Shown: positions 42,650 through 54,850 of the stretch, in pieces | How the letters are laid out: every line of letters starts with the position of its first letter | How positions within the stretch are numbered: the first letter of the stretch is position 1 | Source of the DNA: Ceriagrion tenellum | Taxonomy: Eukaryota; Arthropoda; Insecta; Odonata; Coenagrionidae | Reading direction: 5' to 3' | Assembly (NCBI GenBank): GCA_963169105.1 | Contig: OY720638.1 | Span: 11,084,749-11,148,748 of the forward strand | Length of the DNA: 64,000 nucleotides | Position numbers and translations under genes: made by a program | The notes under the pieces: generated by a model | Told to the model about the DNA's origin: nothing | Databases searched by the model: none | Seen by the model: only the letters and a program-made list of their open reading frames with translations

Positions 42650-44940
42650 ACTATTTCAGTTATTCACTTATTTGATTACTGGTTTTTGCTTCACTCATGA
42701 ATTTGTGGTGGAATTGTTTTTCTATGTTGCTTTAGGTGAGATGTTTCCAATTTTCTTTGGAGCTCATTAATCTGTCAGAATTTGGTGGTTGTTTACATTA
42801 AAAAACCTCATCTGCAACGCAGTGCCTCAGCCGTTTTCGATGTGTTTTCCATTCCGTGGAACTTAAGTATTTGACTTAATTCGCTGCGCTTAATTTACTA
42901 TCCCGATTCACTGATTGTGTTCTCCATGTGATTTCTACGTGAAACGTGAATTTTAGTGCGAGAAGTTTGAGTCTCCACTTGGCGGTAACGTGGCCGAGAT
43001 GCATGTTAGTGTCACGAAGTGCGCCTATGTGTACTTCACTAGGAAACGGCAGCATCGCTTGTATATCAGTATTGCTGTTAAATGTATTATACTCTGAAGA
43101 GGCGCCAGTCTAAAACGGGGTCCACACAGCTGTTTTGTTATTTTTATATATTTTATTGTTTTTGTGTGGAAATAAACATATTTTCACCTAACTTGACTTC
43201 TGGATTCAATGTAGGACATAATAGATACCAGTAATTATAACACGGGGACAATTACTCATACTTTAGGGACGCCGGTTCTATCATCTGGGAATCACTTCCG
43301 TCGATGAATACTTCTAACTTGCGATCAATTTACTCGTCTCGAGTCCAGAAGCTAATCTTTTTTCACATGACTGCCGTTCGGATGCTGGATTGCTGTGCGA
43401 GACTTGGTGGAATGCTTTTTGTAATCCAAGGATATGGCGTAGAAATAATTTTTGGATTACAAAATGTAAATAATCTCAGTACGAATCAATACGAATATTG
43501 ACATCGATGACAACAGCGCACGAAGCAAACTACGAAGTATTTTACGTCGTGACCTCAGTTTTAGCCAGGTTTAACAGTATATCGAACCAAGAATTTTGAG
43601 TGAATAACCTCTTATGGAAAAGTGGCACTGAGACCGATCCTCGGTTTTGAATCAATCGCCAATAAATCACACGTCATTAATGAGTGACGTTGATAATTAG
43701 CTCCTTCGACGTGGAGAAATACGTTCTATTTTCTTTTGCCGCCTATAGCGGTGCAGCATTTACTTGCATTTCCGATTCGCCTAATTTTAGGACGTTATGG
43801 AAAACGGTAATACTGTGTCCGCTTTATTACTGTGAAATAAGAGTCAGTTTCTGGGAAGACCATATTTTTAACAGTTCAGTGCTCAAAGCTTTACGGGAAT
43901 GGAACGTGACGGTGTAGGCTGGCAATCGTGTTAGTCTCTGCTCTTATGGGCTAGTGTGTGATGCACTGTTCCAATTTGTTTTATATATTGTTAGGATCTC
44001 GTTTTCTGCTTCCATTCTGTACGTGGACGTCGATATAGGAATTCCCTGCCTCCTCATCTCAAGGAAGGCCTTTCAATTCAGTTTTCTTTTTCTCGTGTCG
44101 GTTTTGTGGTAGCATTGATAATTGGAGCGTATGAAGCGTCTTATGAAGCGTTGCTGTCATCCAAAATTTCTCAATCGTACGGTCCATCAAACCAGAATGA
44201 GGAAAGCGTGGTGTGACCCCTCTCTCTCTCTCCAGCCCCCTCCACTCCCGGAATAGACCCTCTGGAGTGGTGTCCACTACCATCCTAAGCAGCATTACGT
44301 GTGAAATAGACTGATGTCTGAAGAATACTACAACATTTCCTTTTATATCCCATTCACGCTGAGTAGACGTACCTATTTTAAAATGTAAAGACAAGTGTGA
44401 CCTACGAGATAAGAGTGGCGAACACTCTTTATCATGGAACGAGTGAAAAAGTGTTTGCGCTTGCCAAATTGGGAGGGATTTTAAAGTGTGATGTGAAGGG
44501 CACTTTAGGAGCACGGAAAACAAAGACTAAATCTTATTTCGCAAAACCTCTAATTCAGGCTGACCATGAGGAGTTATTTTAAACCACATTATTTTTGTAA
44601 AAGCGAATTTAATAAGCTGGAGTTTATGGAACGATTAGCGATTCCTTCTGAAATGTTTTCCCTTAATATTACGCTTCTTAACTCAGCATGTTTCCGTGTC
44701 CTTTACCGTTCTTCGAGTATTCAAGGAGCTTGATTCTTAGGTCGTATGTAGTGTTGATAATGACGCGTATGCGTTGAAACCACGGTCGACGAGACCAAAT
44801 AAATCGTGTGGAAATTCGAAGTGGTTCAATTCATCTCGAGAAAACCCGATAGCCTGCTGCAGGTTCATTGCCGACAAAAACGTTCGACCGATGATGTGGT
44901 GATTGGAAATCGAGGTGGACTGATCGTGCGGAATCCCGAG
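42650..44940. other. no recognisable gene
   Basis: Over 2 kb without supported exon, RNA or element. A 154-codon minus frame (44059-44523) has no recognisable domain. Confidence 0.4.
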
Positions 44941-45500
44941 TGATCGTGATTTGTTTTCGTTTCGCAGTGGTGACGACGACGAGCGGAGTCGCGCTCGAAG
45001 GTTCTCGACTCGATGCTTAGCGCGCGAGACCTCACTGAGTCGTCAGCTGCGGCGAGATAAGGGCACCCTTTTGAAGAGTGGCGGAGGTGTGGGGGGGTGG
45101 CTGCACCGCGCTCGCGCTGCCCGTGACGTCAGCGTCGACCCGAAAAGAGGGGAGGCGCGTCGCTGCGTTGCGCAACCCCTCGCTCAGCGCTCTGCTCTCC
45201 GATCTGGCGCGCTCCGCAAAAAACTGGACGCGCGGCCGAGTGCGAGAAAGTTGTTTGCCAGCGTTGGGAAATGCGAGCGGCGGCGGCCCGGAGAGATGAG
45301 CCGTTCTCCTCCGGAGTGAGTGGGGTCGGTCGGCGGAGCGGCACCGCGGCCGTGCTGGCCCTTTTGCGAACGTGTCGTCGGGAAGGGAAATCGCGGACCT
45401 ACTGCGCTCGCCGTTTTCGTCTGGGGAGCCAATCGCGATGTGCCCTAGACACTGGCATCGAGTTGCGATTCACCGAGCACCTTTTGCACCACGTCCCGAC
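44940..45500 (+). promoter_or_regulatory. CpG island with candidate first-exon donor
   Basis: A very CG-dense block. A consensus donor lies at ctccgga|gtgagt (45316/45317). Two ATGs precede it: 45271, giving MRAAAARRDEPFSSG, and 45298, giving MSRSPPE. A pyrimidine-rich tract ending in cag at 44967 also resembles a splice acceptor. The simplest reading is a plus-strand promoter with a short first exon; coding is uncertain. Confidence 0.35.
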
Positions 45501-46157
45501 GCGCGATTCCTGCGACCCTCGTACGTCGACCACTTAGATCTTAGATCAAATTAGCTCTTTGCTTTAACGATTGCCCATCATCGTTTATGTCAGCAAATGA
45601 ACTGTGAACATCCTCGGAGCGGGCTCCGAAACTCTCCTCGAGTAGCTTTGTTTTGGGCAAGTCGTGTAAATTTTTCGGAGTCTAAAACTCGTCCAATTCT
45701 TCGGGATGGGAAGACGGTAACCAGAACCCAATTCCATAAGTGTTAATGCTGCTTCGGGCATTTTGCGAGAGTGAATGCCATTGGAGGGACAAATGTAATT
45801 CCAGCCGTTCAAGTGCTCTAAGCGGAAGGCAATTTTCACCCTACTCGGAAAGGTGAGAGTCAAGAGAGTGGATGGCTCGCTTGGGGGAGGCACGGCACGT
45901 CTGGACGGTGGACGAGGCAGGTCTTGTGTCTGCTCGGGAGAAATCGTCTGCGTCCCTTCTCACGAGTTTTGCTGCGTGTCGGGAGAGGGGGCGGGGCCGA
46001 TCTAAAGGCTGCCTCACGCGGAGTTGCGGATTCGGATGCTGGGGTGTCGATTCGAGAACTCGGCTTACGCTCAGAAGTTAGAGATACGTTCACCGTCGAT
46101 ATCTTCGACAAACGGCTGAATTACGGAGCGAGGCATCTGTTGGCCACCCATTGGGCA

Positions 46158-46389
46158 AACCCCACAGGTTTTTGAAGAATGGTCGGAGGTTTTCCCGGCG
46201 AACTATGTCGTTGAAGATTATTTGGGATCTCCACCGGGTCAGGTTCTCCATTTCTGCCGATGTTTCGATGGACGAGTCGTCTATCATCCTCAGGGCCATG
46301 CCTTGATGGACGACTCGTCCGTCGAAACGTCGGCAGAAATGGAGAACCTGACCCGGTAGAAATCCCGAATAATCTTCAACCCCACAGGT
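46158..46389. mobile_element. palindromic element with 12-bp TSDs
   Basis: Arms of about 80 bp (46210-46290 and 46302-46380) are nearly complementary, sharing gggtcaggttctccatttct and gacgagtcgtc. Direct repeats AACCCCACAGGT at 46158-46169 and 46378-46389 mark the target duplication. The right arm reads cttgatggacgactcgtccgtcgaaac, a stem-loop followed by GAAAC as in the palindromes at 10.4, 16.7 and 58 kb. About 40 bp of unpaired sequence lies on the left side only. Confidence 0.72.
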
Positions 46390-46399
46390 GTTGATACCC

Positions 46400-47585
46400 G
46401 AAAAATGAGTGAAGACGTATAGATGTTTATAAACGAAGTGTTAATTGGAATTTTTAACGGGTGCATTTCTACGTTACCTTGAGCGTATCGATAACTTAAG
46501 CGATAGCGACTTAAGCTTAAGCGATAACCCAGTAACGATAACTATAGCACTGATATATTAACATTTTTTAATTTTTCGAAATGACACATTATAGTGCTTG
46601 GCGACCTCAATTTTCATCTTTCGCCAAAAAAGAAGGTCTACTACGACAATGTGAAACGTTATTATAGTCGAACTCACGTATATTTATTTAAAATGTACTA
46701 GGTTAAATTATACTGCTAGATATGCCCTAAATTCTCCACAAATGACTTTTTAAGTGCTAAATATTACTTTGATGTAATTTAATGGTCGTCTTTCTCACAT
46801 TATGCATTTCAGAAAATATCCCACGTGTGAGAGAAATTAAGTGTAAAGTAGTAAAAATCATTCCACTGGTGCAAAAAAATACGAATACTGAAAGCATTTT
46901 TCTGCTCTTCCTATCAGGTGTTAGAGTTGTTATTTCTCCTACGAAGCTGGCTTCCCTGTAGACTTTGATAACATTTTTTGGGATCGGGTTGGGTTTAGTA
47001 GCCTAAAGTAATTTTGTTAAAATCAGTAAATTGTGACTAACTTTTCATGAGGCGCTCCTGGCTTATTTCTCTGAGAGAAAATTGGGGAACAGTACTATCA
47101 CACTATGCTAAATCTGTGGTAAAGATTTTTATCTGCTAACGATTATATTCATCCCTATTACATAGTTTTCTCGTTTCCCAGAACAAGGGGAATTAGTCGA
47201 TCTATTTTTATCTTATCCTTGTGAACAATTGCGGGGAATATAATCCGTTCGCTGAATTGTTTAATGTATTTGATACAGAAGTCCCATTTTTGATTGTGAA
47301 CTACTTGCATTGGAAGTATTGCATATGAAGAAGAAGAAGTTGGCTTTAATACCGACGTATGTGGCTGAATATTCCTCCAGCCCATGTCCACGCAGCTCTT
47401 CTCGGTGATGGCTTTGAAGAATTTCCCCTTTCTTTGGTAGCTCAACGGACTTAAGCTATCCGTTTACTGGATAGCAGGTAAACAAACTCTGGAAAATCTT
47501 CTAATTCCGTAATGGTGAATTAATCGCAAAATCCTCACCGTCGTGGGGAATGTTACAAAGTCTTTCGTTTCCATTCGCATACAAA
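46400..47585. other. no recognisable gene
   Basis: AT-rich. Short repeats of cttaagcgata at 46496-46525. No supported gene. Confidence 0.35.
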
Positions 47586-47592
47586 GTCTTAA

Positions 47593-48161
47593 GGTAGTTT
47601 GAGCGAAATATCATTTCACCTAGAAATCAATGAATTTCGTCTCATTTTAGAGAAAAAGATATCATCCTTCCATTGACACAAAAAATTCAACACCTTGCCA
47701 CATTATTTTCCGAGATATTTTCCAGAAAATATCATCTCTTTTATTTGGGAAATGGTACGTGTATGCACTCCAGAGAGACCTTATATGAAAAATGAGGCAT
47801 TTCCTACACTTGGTCGTCTCACATTACACATCTCGTAAAAAAATCAACAGTGTGTAGTTTGTGTTTTTCTCAACTATTTTTGTAAATTAATCATATTGTC
47901 ACCGCAATAGGTTCTTGGGTATCACAATAAAACTCCTGTTTTGATGAAGTTTCAATCGAACCGCGTGAAAAAAATGAGTTAAGTCAAAGACTTATTTAGA
48001 TGTTTTCATTTGGTTACTTACAATTTCTGTCATGTAAAACTATATTATTTTACCATTAATAATGGAATATTTAATCATGTGTCCTACAGATGGAGAAATT
48101 AAAACGTATATATCGAATATGGTCTCTGTTACGATTAGGAAACTATCTCGCTCGCACTACC
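47593..48161 (+). mobile_element. TTAA-flanked MITE, reference-quality copy
   Basis: Left end ggtagtttgagcgaaatatc after TTAA (47589-47592). Right end ctatctcgctcgcactacc before TAAG, a one-base-altered duplicate. 569 bp, non-coding, with about 25-bp imperfect terminal inverted repeats. It aligns over its length with copies at 23431 and 58636 and in part with those at 17 kb. Confidence 0.8.
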
Positions 48162-48184
48162 TAAGAGAAAATATGGCATCGTCC

Positions 48185-48186
<2 letters not shown>

Positions 48187-48231
<45 letters not shown>

Positions 48232-48272
48232 TCTCTCTCTCTCCCCCCCTCTCTCTCTCTCCTTACCCCACT
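48187..48272. repeat. (CT)n microsatellite
   Basis: A run of ct dinucleotides interrupted by short c runs, about 85 bp, 25 bp after the right end of the MITE. The Ser-Leu repeats it encodes in one frame are an artefact of the microsatellite. Confidence 0.95.
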
Positions 48273-48439
48273 CCACCTCCTCCCTTTGTGTCGAAGGCCC
48301 CCCCACCTCCTCCTACTGCGACGCCGCCCAATCAAATCGCCCAATCAGCGTGACATATCAAATGGACGGACACAGCGCTTGATATAACGGATAAAATGTC
48401 TATCATTAAAATGTAAACAAATTGTAGTTTAATTGGTAT

Positions 48440-48590
48440 TTTAATTCAGATTTAGTTTTATCACAACTATAAGTTTAAAAACAAGCAATTCAAGTTTAAG
48501 TTTATACTATATGTTTATAGTATACTGTAAAACTATAAACTGTAAACTTATAGTACAACTATAAGTTTAAAAACAAGTCTTTTTTACCGT
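48440..48590. repeat. AT-rich palindrome cluster with direct repeats
   Basis: A 23-bp sequence beginning acaactataagtttaaaa occurs exactly at 48463-48485 and 48555-48577. Between the copies are inverted ttataga/tatactgtaaa/actataaac blocks able to form a cruciform. Non-coding. Confidence 0.65.
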
Positions 48591-48599
48591 GATTTATCC

Positions 48600-49640
48600 A
48601 TGAAATATGTATGTGATTACGAACATCTGGTGGCAGTGAAAATCGCCATTTTGAGAAACAGTCGTTATTTAGGTGTTTTTAAAATGCTTGCAAAACGCTT
48701 ACAATAGTATTCTTTATTGGGCGAACGTTTCCTGAAATTTTCGTTAAAATCTAAGTGTTCAAGGGTCAACTTTGGTCCGTAGTGGCGTGGATTGATCCAT
48801 GTATAATGTTAGCATTCTGCGTTCGTAAGAATTTCTGCTGTATTTCAAGTTAGTGATTACAATGAATATGAGTGAATCTTATGATATTCTATTCCTTTGA
48901 TCTTTATATGCTTCTAGGAAAACTGTGGGAAATTCGAGCCAAAACACTTTTCACGGCTCGAGCGCTGGGTGCCCTTTATACATATATCTTGCTCTACTTC
49001 ATTGAGCATACATAGACGTCGAGCATAAGCTACGTTTTCAACTTAGCAGGGGAGGGGAATGCCTAAAAACCTACGAGGGGGAAGGGGGGCTCGCTCAAAG
49101 TAACGTGGCTGTTACAATGCGCCTGTTTGCGTTTCTTACTCGTCAACATAGCGTCGACAATACCACAGAGTTTAACATGAGGAGGGGCACGTCTTATTTC
49201 AACCTATACCTAAAATAAGCTCCCTCAATAATTGAGAAATTATTTTTGAATGGAAAGTTTCATTTGTAGAGACTACGTTTCTTGTCGGGGGGGGGGGGGG
49301 GGTGGAAAAATACTACGGTTGTAAACGAAGCGGGGGGGGAGGGCAAAATAAATCACCGAAAACGGAAACGTAGTTTATTCTCGACCCCATATGAGTATCT
49401 CGCTCAACTGGCCCGCAGTCCTCTCGGAGTACTCAAAGTTCGTTACAATGCCACATCACACGCAGTTATATTCATAGTGTCCACGTGATTCAAGTGCCGT
49501 ATCAATTCATTTTTACGCACAACTTCTCCGTACGGAAATATTTTGGGAGTGCCCATCTTATTCTTAGATGCATGGAATACGTAAATGCCTATTGGAACAT
49601 CGATGATATGTTTTTGAATCGATGGTGAAATGTACAATGG
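48600..49640. other. no gene; G homopolymer
   Basis: No supported exon. A run of 16 G (49287-49302) and a second G-rich tract (49332-49343) lie close together. The short frame that starts in the run is not credible. Confidence 0.4.
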
Positions 49641-49658
49641 GAGTGTATTCAGAGGAGA

Positions 49659-50215
49659 TCAGTTTTTCTTGTGGTCGCTTATTGTTCGCGGAAAGAACGA
49701 GTTTTTGTTCCTATCCGTTCGGCAGAGTATCTCTCTTATTTTATCGCTTCTGTCAGACCTGGAAATGTAGTGAGGCGTCATGATAATATTCTCTGTGTCG
49801 CTCTGAAACACACCAGCTCTGAATATCTCAAGCAGCCTAAGCCTAGCATGCAGCCTCAGAGTCTCTAGGGGCTCCCACCTTAATCCCTCCAGCAGTGGTG
49901 TAACACTATATGTTCGTTCGTAGCAGTTTTTAACGAAGCGTGCTGCTTTTCTTTGTATTTTGTTTTTTTTTGTTAAATCTTTATGACAAGGGTCCCAAAT
50001 GTTCGCGGCGTATTCGAGGTGTGGCCTAACCAGAGTGCAATAGCATCTCTCTTTGACTTTTTCATCTGAAGACCTTTCTATTATACGCTTAACAAAACCT
50101 AGTTTCTTTAATGCTGCGCCGCATATATTTTGTATTGTAATCCCCGCGATATATCTGAAGTGAAGGTAATTCCAAGATATTTTAATGTATTTGTAGATTT
50201 TATGTTTAATCATGA
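49659..50215 (-). pseudogene. CR1-like LINE ORF2 C-terminal fragment
   Basis: An open stretch of 184 codons encodes the post-RT thumb and C-terminal region: LKKLGFVKRIIERSS, VKERCYCTLVRPHLEYAANI, WDPCHKDL, IQRKAARFVKN, SVTPLLEGLRWEPLETLRL. This is the standard order after the RT palm in CR1/Jockey-type ORF2, homologous to about 14.9 kb but from a different subfamily. The palm, fingers and endonuclease are absent (5' truncation near 50215). The frame is intact to its stop at 49659, so this insertion is younger than the other LINE pieces. The usual ccaccacgaggg 3' signature was not found downstream. Confidence 0.82.
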
Positions 50216-50499
50216 TGGCTTACGGGATTTCTTCCGCGTGGTTTAATTTTTTGACGACAGTTTCGCGACGCTGGACGCTTTAAGAGATGCTCGTTTCACG
50301 TGGGAAAACGGTCATCTTAAACCAGCTGACCTTAGACCCGTGACGCACGGCTATAACGGGTCGTTTTGCCATTAGACTGAAGCATGTGTTTTCTCACCTA
50401 AGCGATTCTTTTATGGTACGAATTCTAATGTATCATGTACGTCGGAAAATAAGCGTCACCCTAGTGTAGCTGACAGGGATTTATGAATGGCAGATGGTG

Positions 50500-50900
50500 T
50501 TCAAATCTAGACTTCCTGTGGATGCCTCTTGTGGGAGAAGTATTTGGATGAGATTTGCTGTCTCTGCGGTTGATCGCATTCTCCGGTCCGCTGGGCGAGC
50601 ATCGTTTTCACCGGCAGATGGAGCCACGAGCGAGGACAAGGGCTTTGCTGCGAATCGTCCGGCGTTCGCCGTCGATCGAGAAATTTGGAAAGCGAGGAAA
50701 AGCGGGATGTGCAAAATGCCATGCTTTCCCCGTGCCCACCAGTGGCGATTATTTCTCTGCCACGGCTCGCACCATTCGCAGCTTGCATTTGAGAACGGGG
50801 GCGTGTCTTAGTCTTCTGAAGCAGCAACGACTGCAGTGCGTGCGTGACGAAGGCACTCAGAAGAGAAATGGGCAAACCGCTTACGTTTTTTGAACTCGCT
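50500..50900. other. moderately GC-rich segment, unassigned
   Basis: Overlapping open frames of 105-122 codons on both strands, with no family match and no convincing splice sites. Could be a weak CpG island. Confidence 0.25.
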
Positions 50901-52290
50901 CACTCTGTACCGGTCCTTTTTGGGACCCGTTTCTTTTCAGTCGTTCACCCTTCCTTTTTTCTTGGTGGTCGCGTATTTTACTTATTTCTATGTTCTGGGT
51001 ATTTAAAGAATGTAACAACAAAAAAAACTAGTGGTAATTGGTTATACCGTAATGACGGAATTTAAAAGTTTTGGATGAAATAAAACGTAGAAGATAATAT
51101 TGCATTAAACAACTATTTACATGTTGAATAAAAAGGTTTCATACCATTGGGAAATTATTTCTGAAGCTAGCTCTATCTAGGAGAAAAAGATAAATTATAG
51201 AATAAGAAATTGGTTTTGGCTATGCTAAAAAATCCAATTGAAAGCTATTAAATAAACTGCAATATTAAAACTACAAGTTGAGAAGCTACTGATCCGGTGT
51301 TTGTGTCCGTATGAGCATCCACAGAGTACCTTCCGTGCGTGCAGCAACTGCACTGTAGTTGTTTCTGGCCAGTGACCCGCCGCACGGCGGCCGTAGATAG
51401 GTCGGGAAAGATCTCCACAAGCGTCATAGCACCGTCGCGTCGCCATAATGCAAATGAGGAGGTGGAGAATTAAATCTTAACCAAAGTTGGTCCTAACAAC
51501 TTTATCTGTCTTGCCGCGACAAGGAATTTCAGTAGTTTATTTTGGCCTCGGCTGCGACCATGGCCGAGTAGAGCGAGATGACCTGCTCCTCCATCAAGAA
51601 AATGAAGTACCGCTAATGAGACCGCTGGCATCCTCAGATGAATTTGTAGGGCCTCGTAAAGAATATCTTATCTCATACAGATGGGAGCGAAGGAGTGATG
51701 GGAAAGACGGGCCGAAAGGAACAAAAGACCGACGGACTGAAACCGACGGGTCGTTTCTTCGGTAGAAGTCGGTCCTTCTGTTCAATGCATGAACCCGTTC
51801 GCTCGCGAACGATCCACCTCTGACTCAGATGCCCACAATACAACGGCACCACAATATATATGGGGCCGTTGTGTAGCTGAGATTTTGTTCTAGTTTCCAT
51901 TGTAGACTTCTTATGGTGAGGTTCAGGGTCGACGTGAGATAATGGAAATCTAAATGCTAAGTACAGAAGACAATATATGTATGTATGGAACGTGATATGG
52001 GGAGGTGGGGGAGAGGGTTAGGCTGGTTATACAATACTGGGACAACTTACCCTAAGGGAAAGCGGAAAAACAACACCTTAAATTAAAAAATTATAATTAA
52101 AATAAAAAAATTTAAATAAAATAAATAAAAAAAAAATATTATAAATATTCAAATATTTAAAATATTCCGGGTTAAAATATTCCGGGAGAGGGGCATTGAA
52201 ATCAACGGGACGATTTTCCGGAACATAGTTATAAAAAACTCTTTGGCTACACATTTTGAAAGCTGAAACAGTTTCAAGATTATTTAAAAC
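50900..52290. other. no recognisable gene
   Basis: It contains a short hairpin (acaacggcaccaca...tggggccgttgtgt, 51839-51875) and an A/T-only tract (52083-52165). No exon supported. Confidence 0.4.
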
Positions 52291-52296
52291 ACTACC

Positions 52297-52760
52297 TTAA
52301 CATCTTTGACGCCGAAATATAAAATAGAAATATTCAAACTGGATGAGTGAATGCCATTGTACGGGGTGTTGAGCAAAAACAGTATTACAGTCACCATTTA
52401 TAAAACTTGTTCCATGTTTAGCCATTCTCGCCTCGAATTTTCGGCCAATTAGGCCGACGTAGAAACAATTGCATCCGACAAAATATCATTTTAGCGAGTA
52501 CACCTCACTTCTTTTCTGATTGTTATAGGCGTATTTTAAATGAAAAATTAGTTTTCTGATGGTCTTAGGGTTATAAAAACAAATGTTAAAATTGTCCTTG
52601 GGTAATATTCGGCTTAGTTTATAACTTAAATGCTTAACAAAAGGTAACTTGTACCATATCTTGGGTTTTTCCGGAAAAGTGGAAGCAAGGTGAGTGGAAT
52701 TCATTATGGGTTTTTCGTAAATTTGATTAGTTCATTTAAAACTCGATGACATTTTAAGCT
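52297..52760 (-). pseudogene. Penelope-like element ORF fragment with GIY-YIG domain
   Basis: Minus-strand codons give KIWYKLPFVKHLSYKLSRIL and NICFYNPKTIRKLIFHLK, matching the linker between RT and endonuclease in Penelope-like proteins. In the same frame follow EVYSLK-stop-YFVGCNCFYVGLIGRKFEARM and a HG-TSFINGDCNTVF segment, a GIY-YIG nuclease core. In Penelope-like enzymes RT and GIY-YIG act together in retrotransposition. Two in-frame TGA codons are visible: one near 52733, and one at 52486 where the family normally has the first Cys of a Cys pair. The frame ends at a TAA at 52297. The RT domain is not recognisable upstream, so only the C-terminal quarter remains. Family assignment rests on motif order, not a database search. 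Confidence 0.72.
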
Positions 52761-52764
52761 ACAA

Positions 52765-54440
52765 TATATTTGATAAAGAATTATGATGGTCGAACTATCG
52801 GTGTCCCATTAAATTTGGGCTTCAAATAATGACTAAATATCTTAACTTTAAGTACAGCTTATCTATTTGTTCCTCCCAGTAGCTATTAAATGCAGCTATA
52901 GGTTTGATAACCGTAAGTCCCGTACTGAAGTCACGGTCACTTAGGGGAACGTTCGTGTGGCGACGTAGAAGTGATTGCAATGCAGCGATTTTGTGACGGT
53001 GGGTGGTGGTTTGAATCAGTGAGTATGATGACGTAAGTAAAGGACGGTTTTCTGAAAACTGAGAAGACTTGTTTCTTCTTCGAGATGGAGATGGTCAAAT
53101 CAAAAAAATATACGCTCTTAATGCCTCTTTCGACCTAGAGAGAAATAGAAGGATGGTGGGAATTTAGAAGTACAAGAAATAGATCCAGTTGTCTGTCGGT
53201 GCATATCCACAGACAAATTACATCGACCACTTATCTAAAATAATTGAACACTAATTTCAACAAGATGTATTTCACGTTTATAAAGCCAGCTGGAGACTGA
53301 AGTCGGCCAGCTTACTATTTCGCAGCTTCGTTGAAATCGGAAGAAAGTAAGTCGCTTAAATTCATGCATCCACAAGTAAGTGATGCATCCTGCGCCCATG
53401 TTTTCAAAATTTATCTTTTACTTCTTAATTTTCTTACTCGTATTTCAATTTCTTTGCCCCTGATTAGTGTCGGTTTATGCTGTGCGCGGCGCGAAATCTG
53501 GTAATATTATTTTAAGATTCTCCAAATTTGCTGTTTAATTTACGGTAGAGTTCTTAGTTCTTGTCTTAAAAAATAACTTGCACTATTTTTTTGTGGGCGT
53601 GGTCAATTTAGCCTCTTTTATCTGTAGTGGACTCGAATGATGCTTTTACCTCGTGGCCTTCACCTCAAGTTTCATCGCATTAGCTGAACATAGCTCTTCC
53701 AGGAAAAAAGGTACTTTTTCCTGACGAATTTACTGTACTTCTCTTTGATCAAATAGTATCATCAGGGAATCCTTTGTTTGGCCTACGCTTTCCTTTAACT
53801 GAAAAACTCAATGGAAAAGGGTTACAATTTGACAACTACACGAGAAGAATTTTGTCACTTCACTGATGAATGGCTAAGAGAATACGAACTTCAGGTACTT
53901 GGAAAATTACGCCAGACAATATGAGTTTTATCAACGGTTTGATCCTAGTTAAATACGGAGTTAAATAAAAATAATATAGCTCTTTAACGGAGCTATCCGG
54001 GAGCAAGCCAGCCATCTTTTTTTCTTTGCCACTGAAATGATTAATTTAAAAAAACGTTGGATGTCATACATTGCCTGATTTCCTTCGTGTGACTTAAGAC
54101 GATTCTCCCGAAATTGCATCAAATGTTATTTGCGAACGTCAATTGTTTCTCCTTTCTTCTCCTGCATTTTATCGTGGCGTAGCCTTCGACGGAATGTTAA
54201 CGGCAAAGCTAGGGTTTGATAGATTGAGAATCTTTAACAAGTGTTATAATAAGATTAATGGTCTAAAATAAACTTTAAGTGTGAGGTGTCCGCAAAAACC
54301 ATGCAGATGTTAGCGAGGTGCCTAGTAGCACAGCTAGTAGTTGATCTACTCCCGTCCTGAAAACGGAGACAAAGGGCAAAGCTGCATAATTTTCCTTATT
54401 GTTATGATGACGAGGCACTTATAATTCAACACATTGCAAA
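52765..54440. other. no recognisable gene
   Basis: AT-rich; could include more decayed Penelope-like sequence, but no motif is legible. No exon supported. Confidence 0.35.
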
Positions 54441-54639
54441 TTTGAAAGCTATCACGACACTAATGCTTGCTGTAGTTACTGTAGTTACTGAAGTGTTTGC
54501 TGTAGTAAACGGAAGCTCGTATAAACCGAGTACTTTGTGGCTAATATTTGCCGTGTGCACTCATCGATGTAAACAGGTTTACAATGGGGGACCATTCTTA
54601 ATGTTTCGACCGGGGCAGGAGGAAGGTGAAAAGGGCAGG

Positions 54640-54850
54640 TATGTCAAACGAAACCGGAACCAAACATATAGTTTCGTTCCGGAACGGAACTCTAGGCTTT
54701 CTATGTGACTATAGTTTCGGTTCGGAATGAAACTATGTACAGCTTGACTTTAGTTTCGTTAACGGAATTCCACTTTCGTTCCGGAACCACTTTCGTTCCG
54801 AGATTTTCGTTCCTACTTTCAGTTCGGTTCCGTGAACCGAAACTATATCT
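54640..54850. repeat. cluster of GTTCCGGAAC / GAAACTATA motifs
   Basis: Many overlapping copies and inversions of ttcgttccggaac, ttcggttccg and gaaactata occur within 210 bp, giving several self-complementary segments. A weaker cluster of cggttc/ggaaccg words lies at 60117-60195. It looks like a degenerate short-motif repeat and is not coding. Confidence 0.6.

Noticed and set aside
44059..44523. 154-codon minus frame
   Set aside because: No domain found and no transcript-like signals. Left as unassigned DNA.
48062..48382. Plus frame with long Ser-Leu repeat
   Set aside because: Generated by the (CT)n microsatellite.
49287..49302. G16 run as a functional element
   Set aside because: A homopolymer of this length may be microsatellite drift or sequencing/assembly length error; nothing else supports a function.
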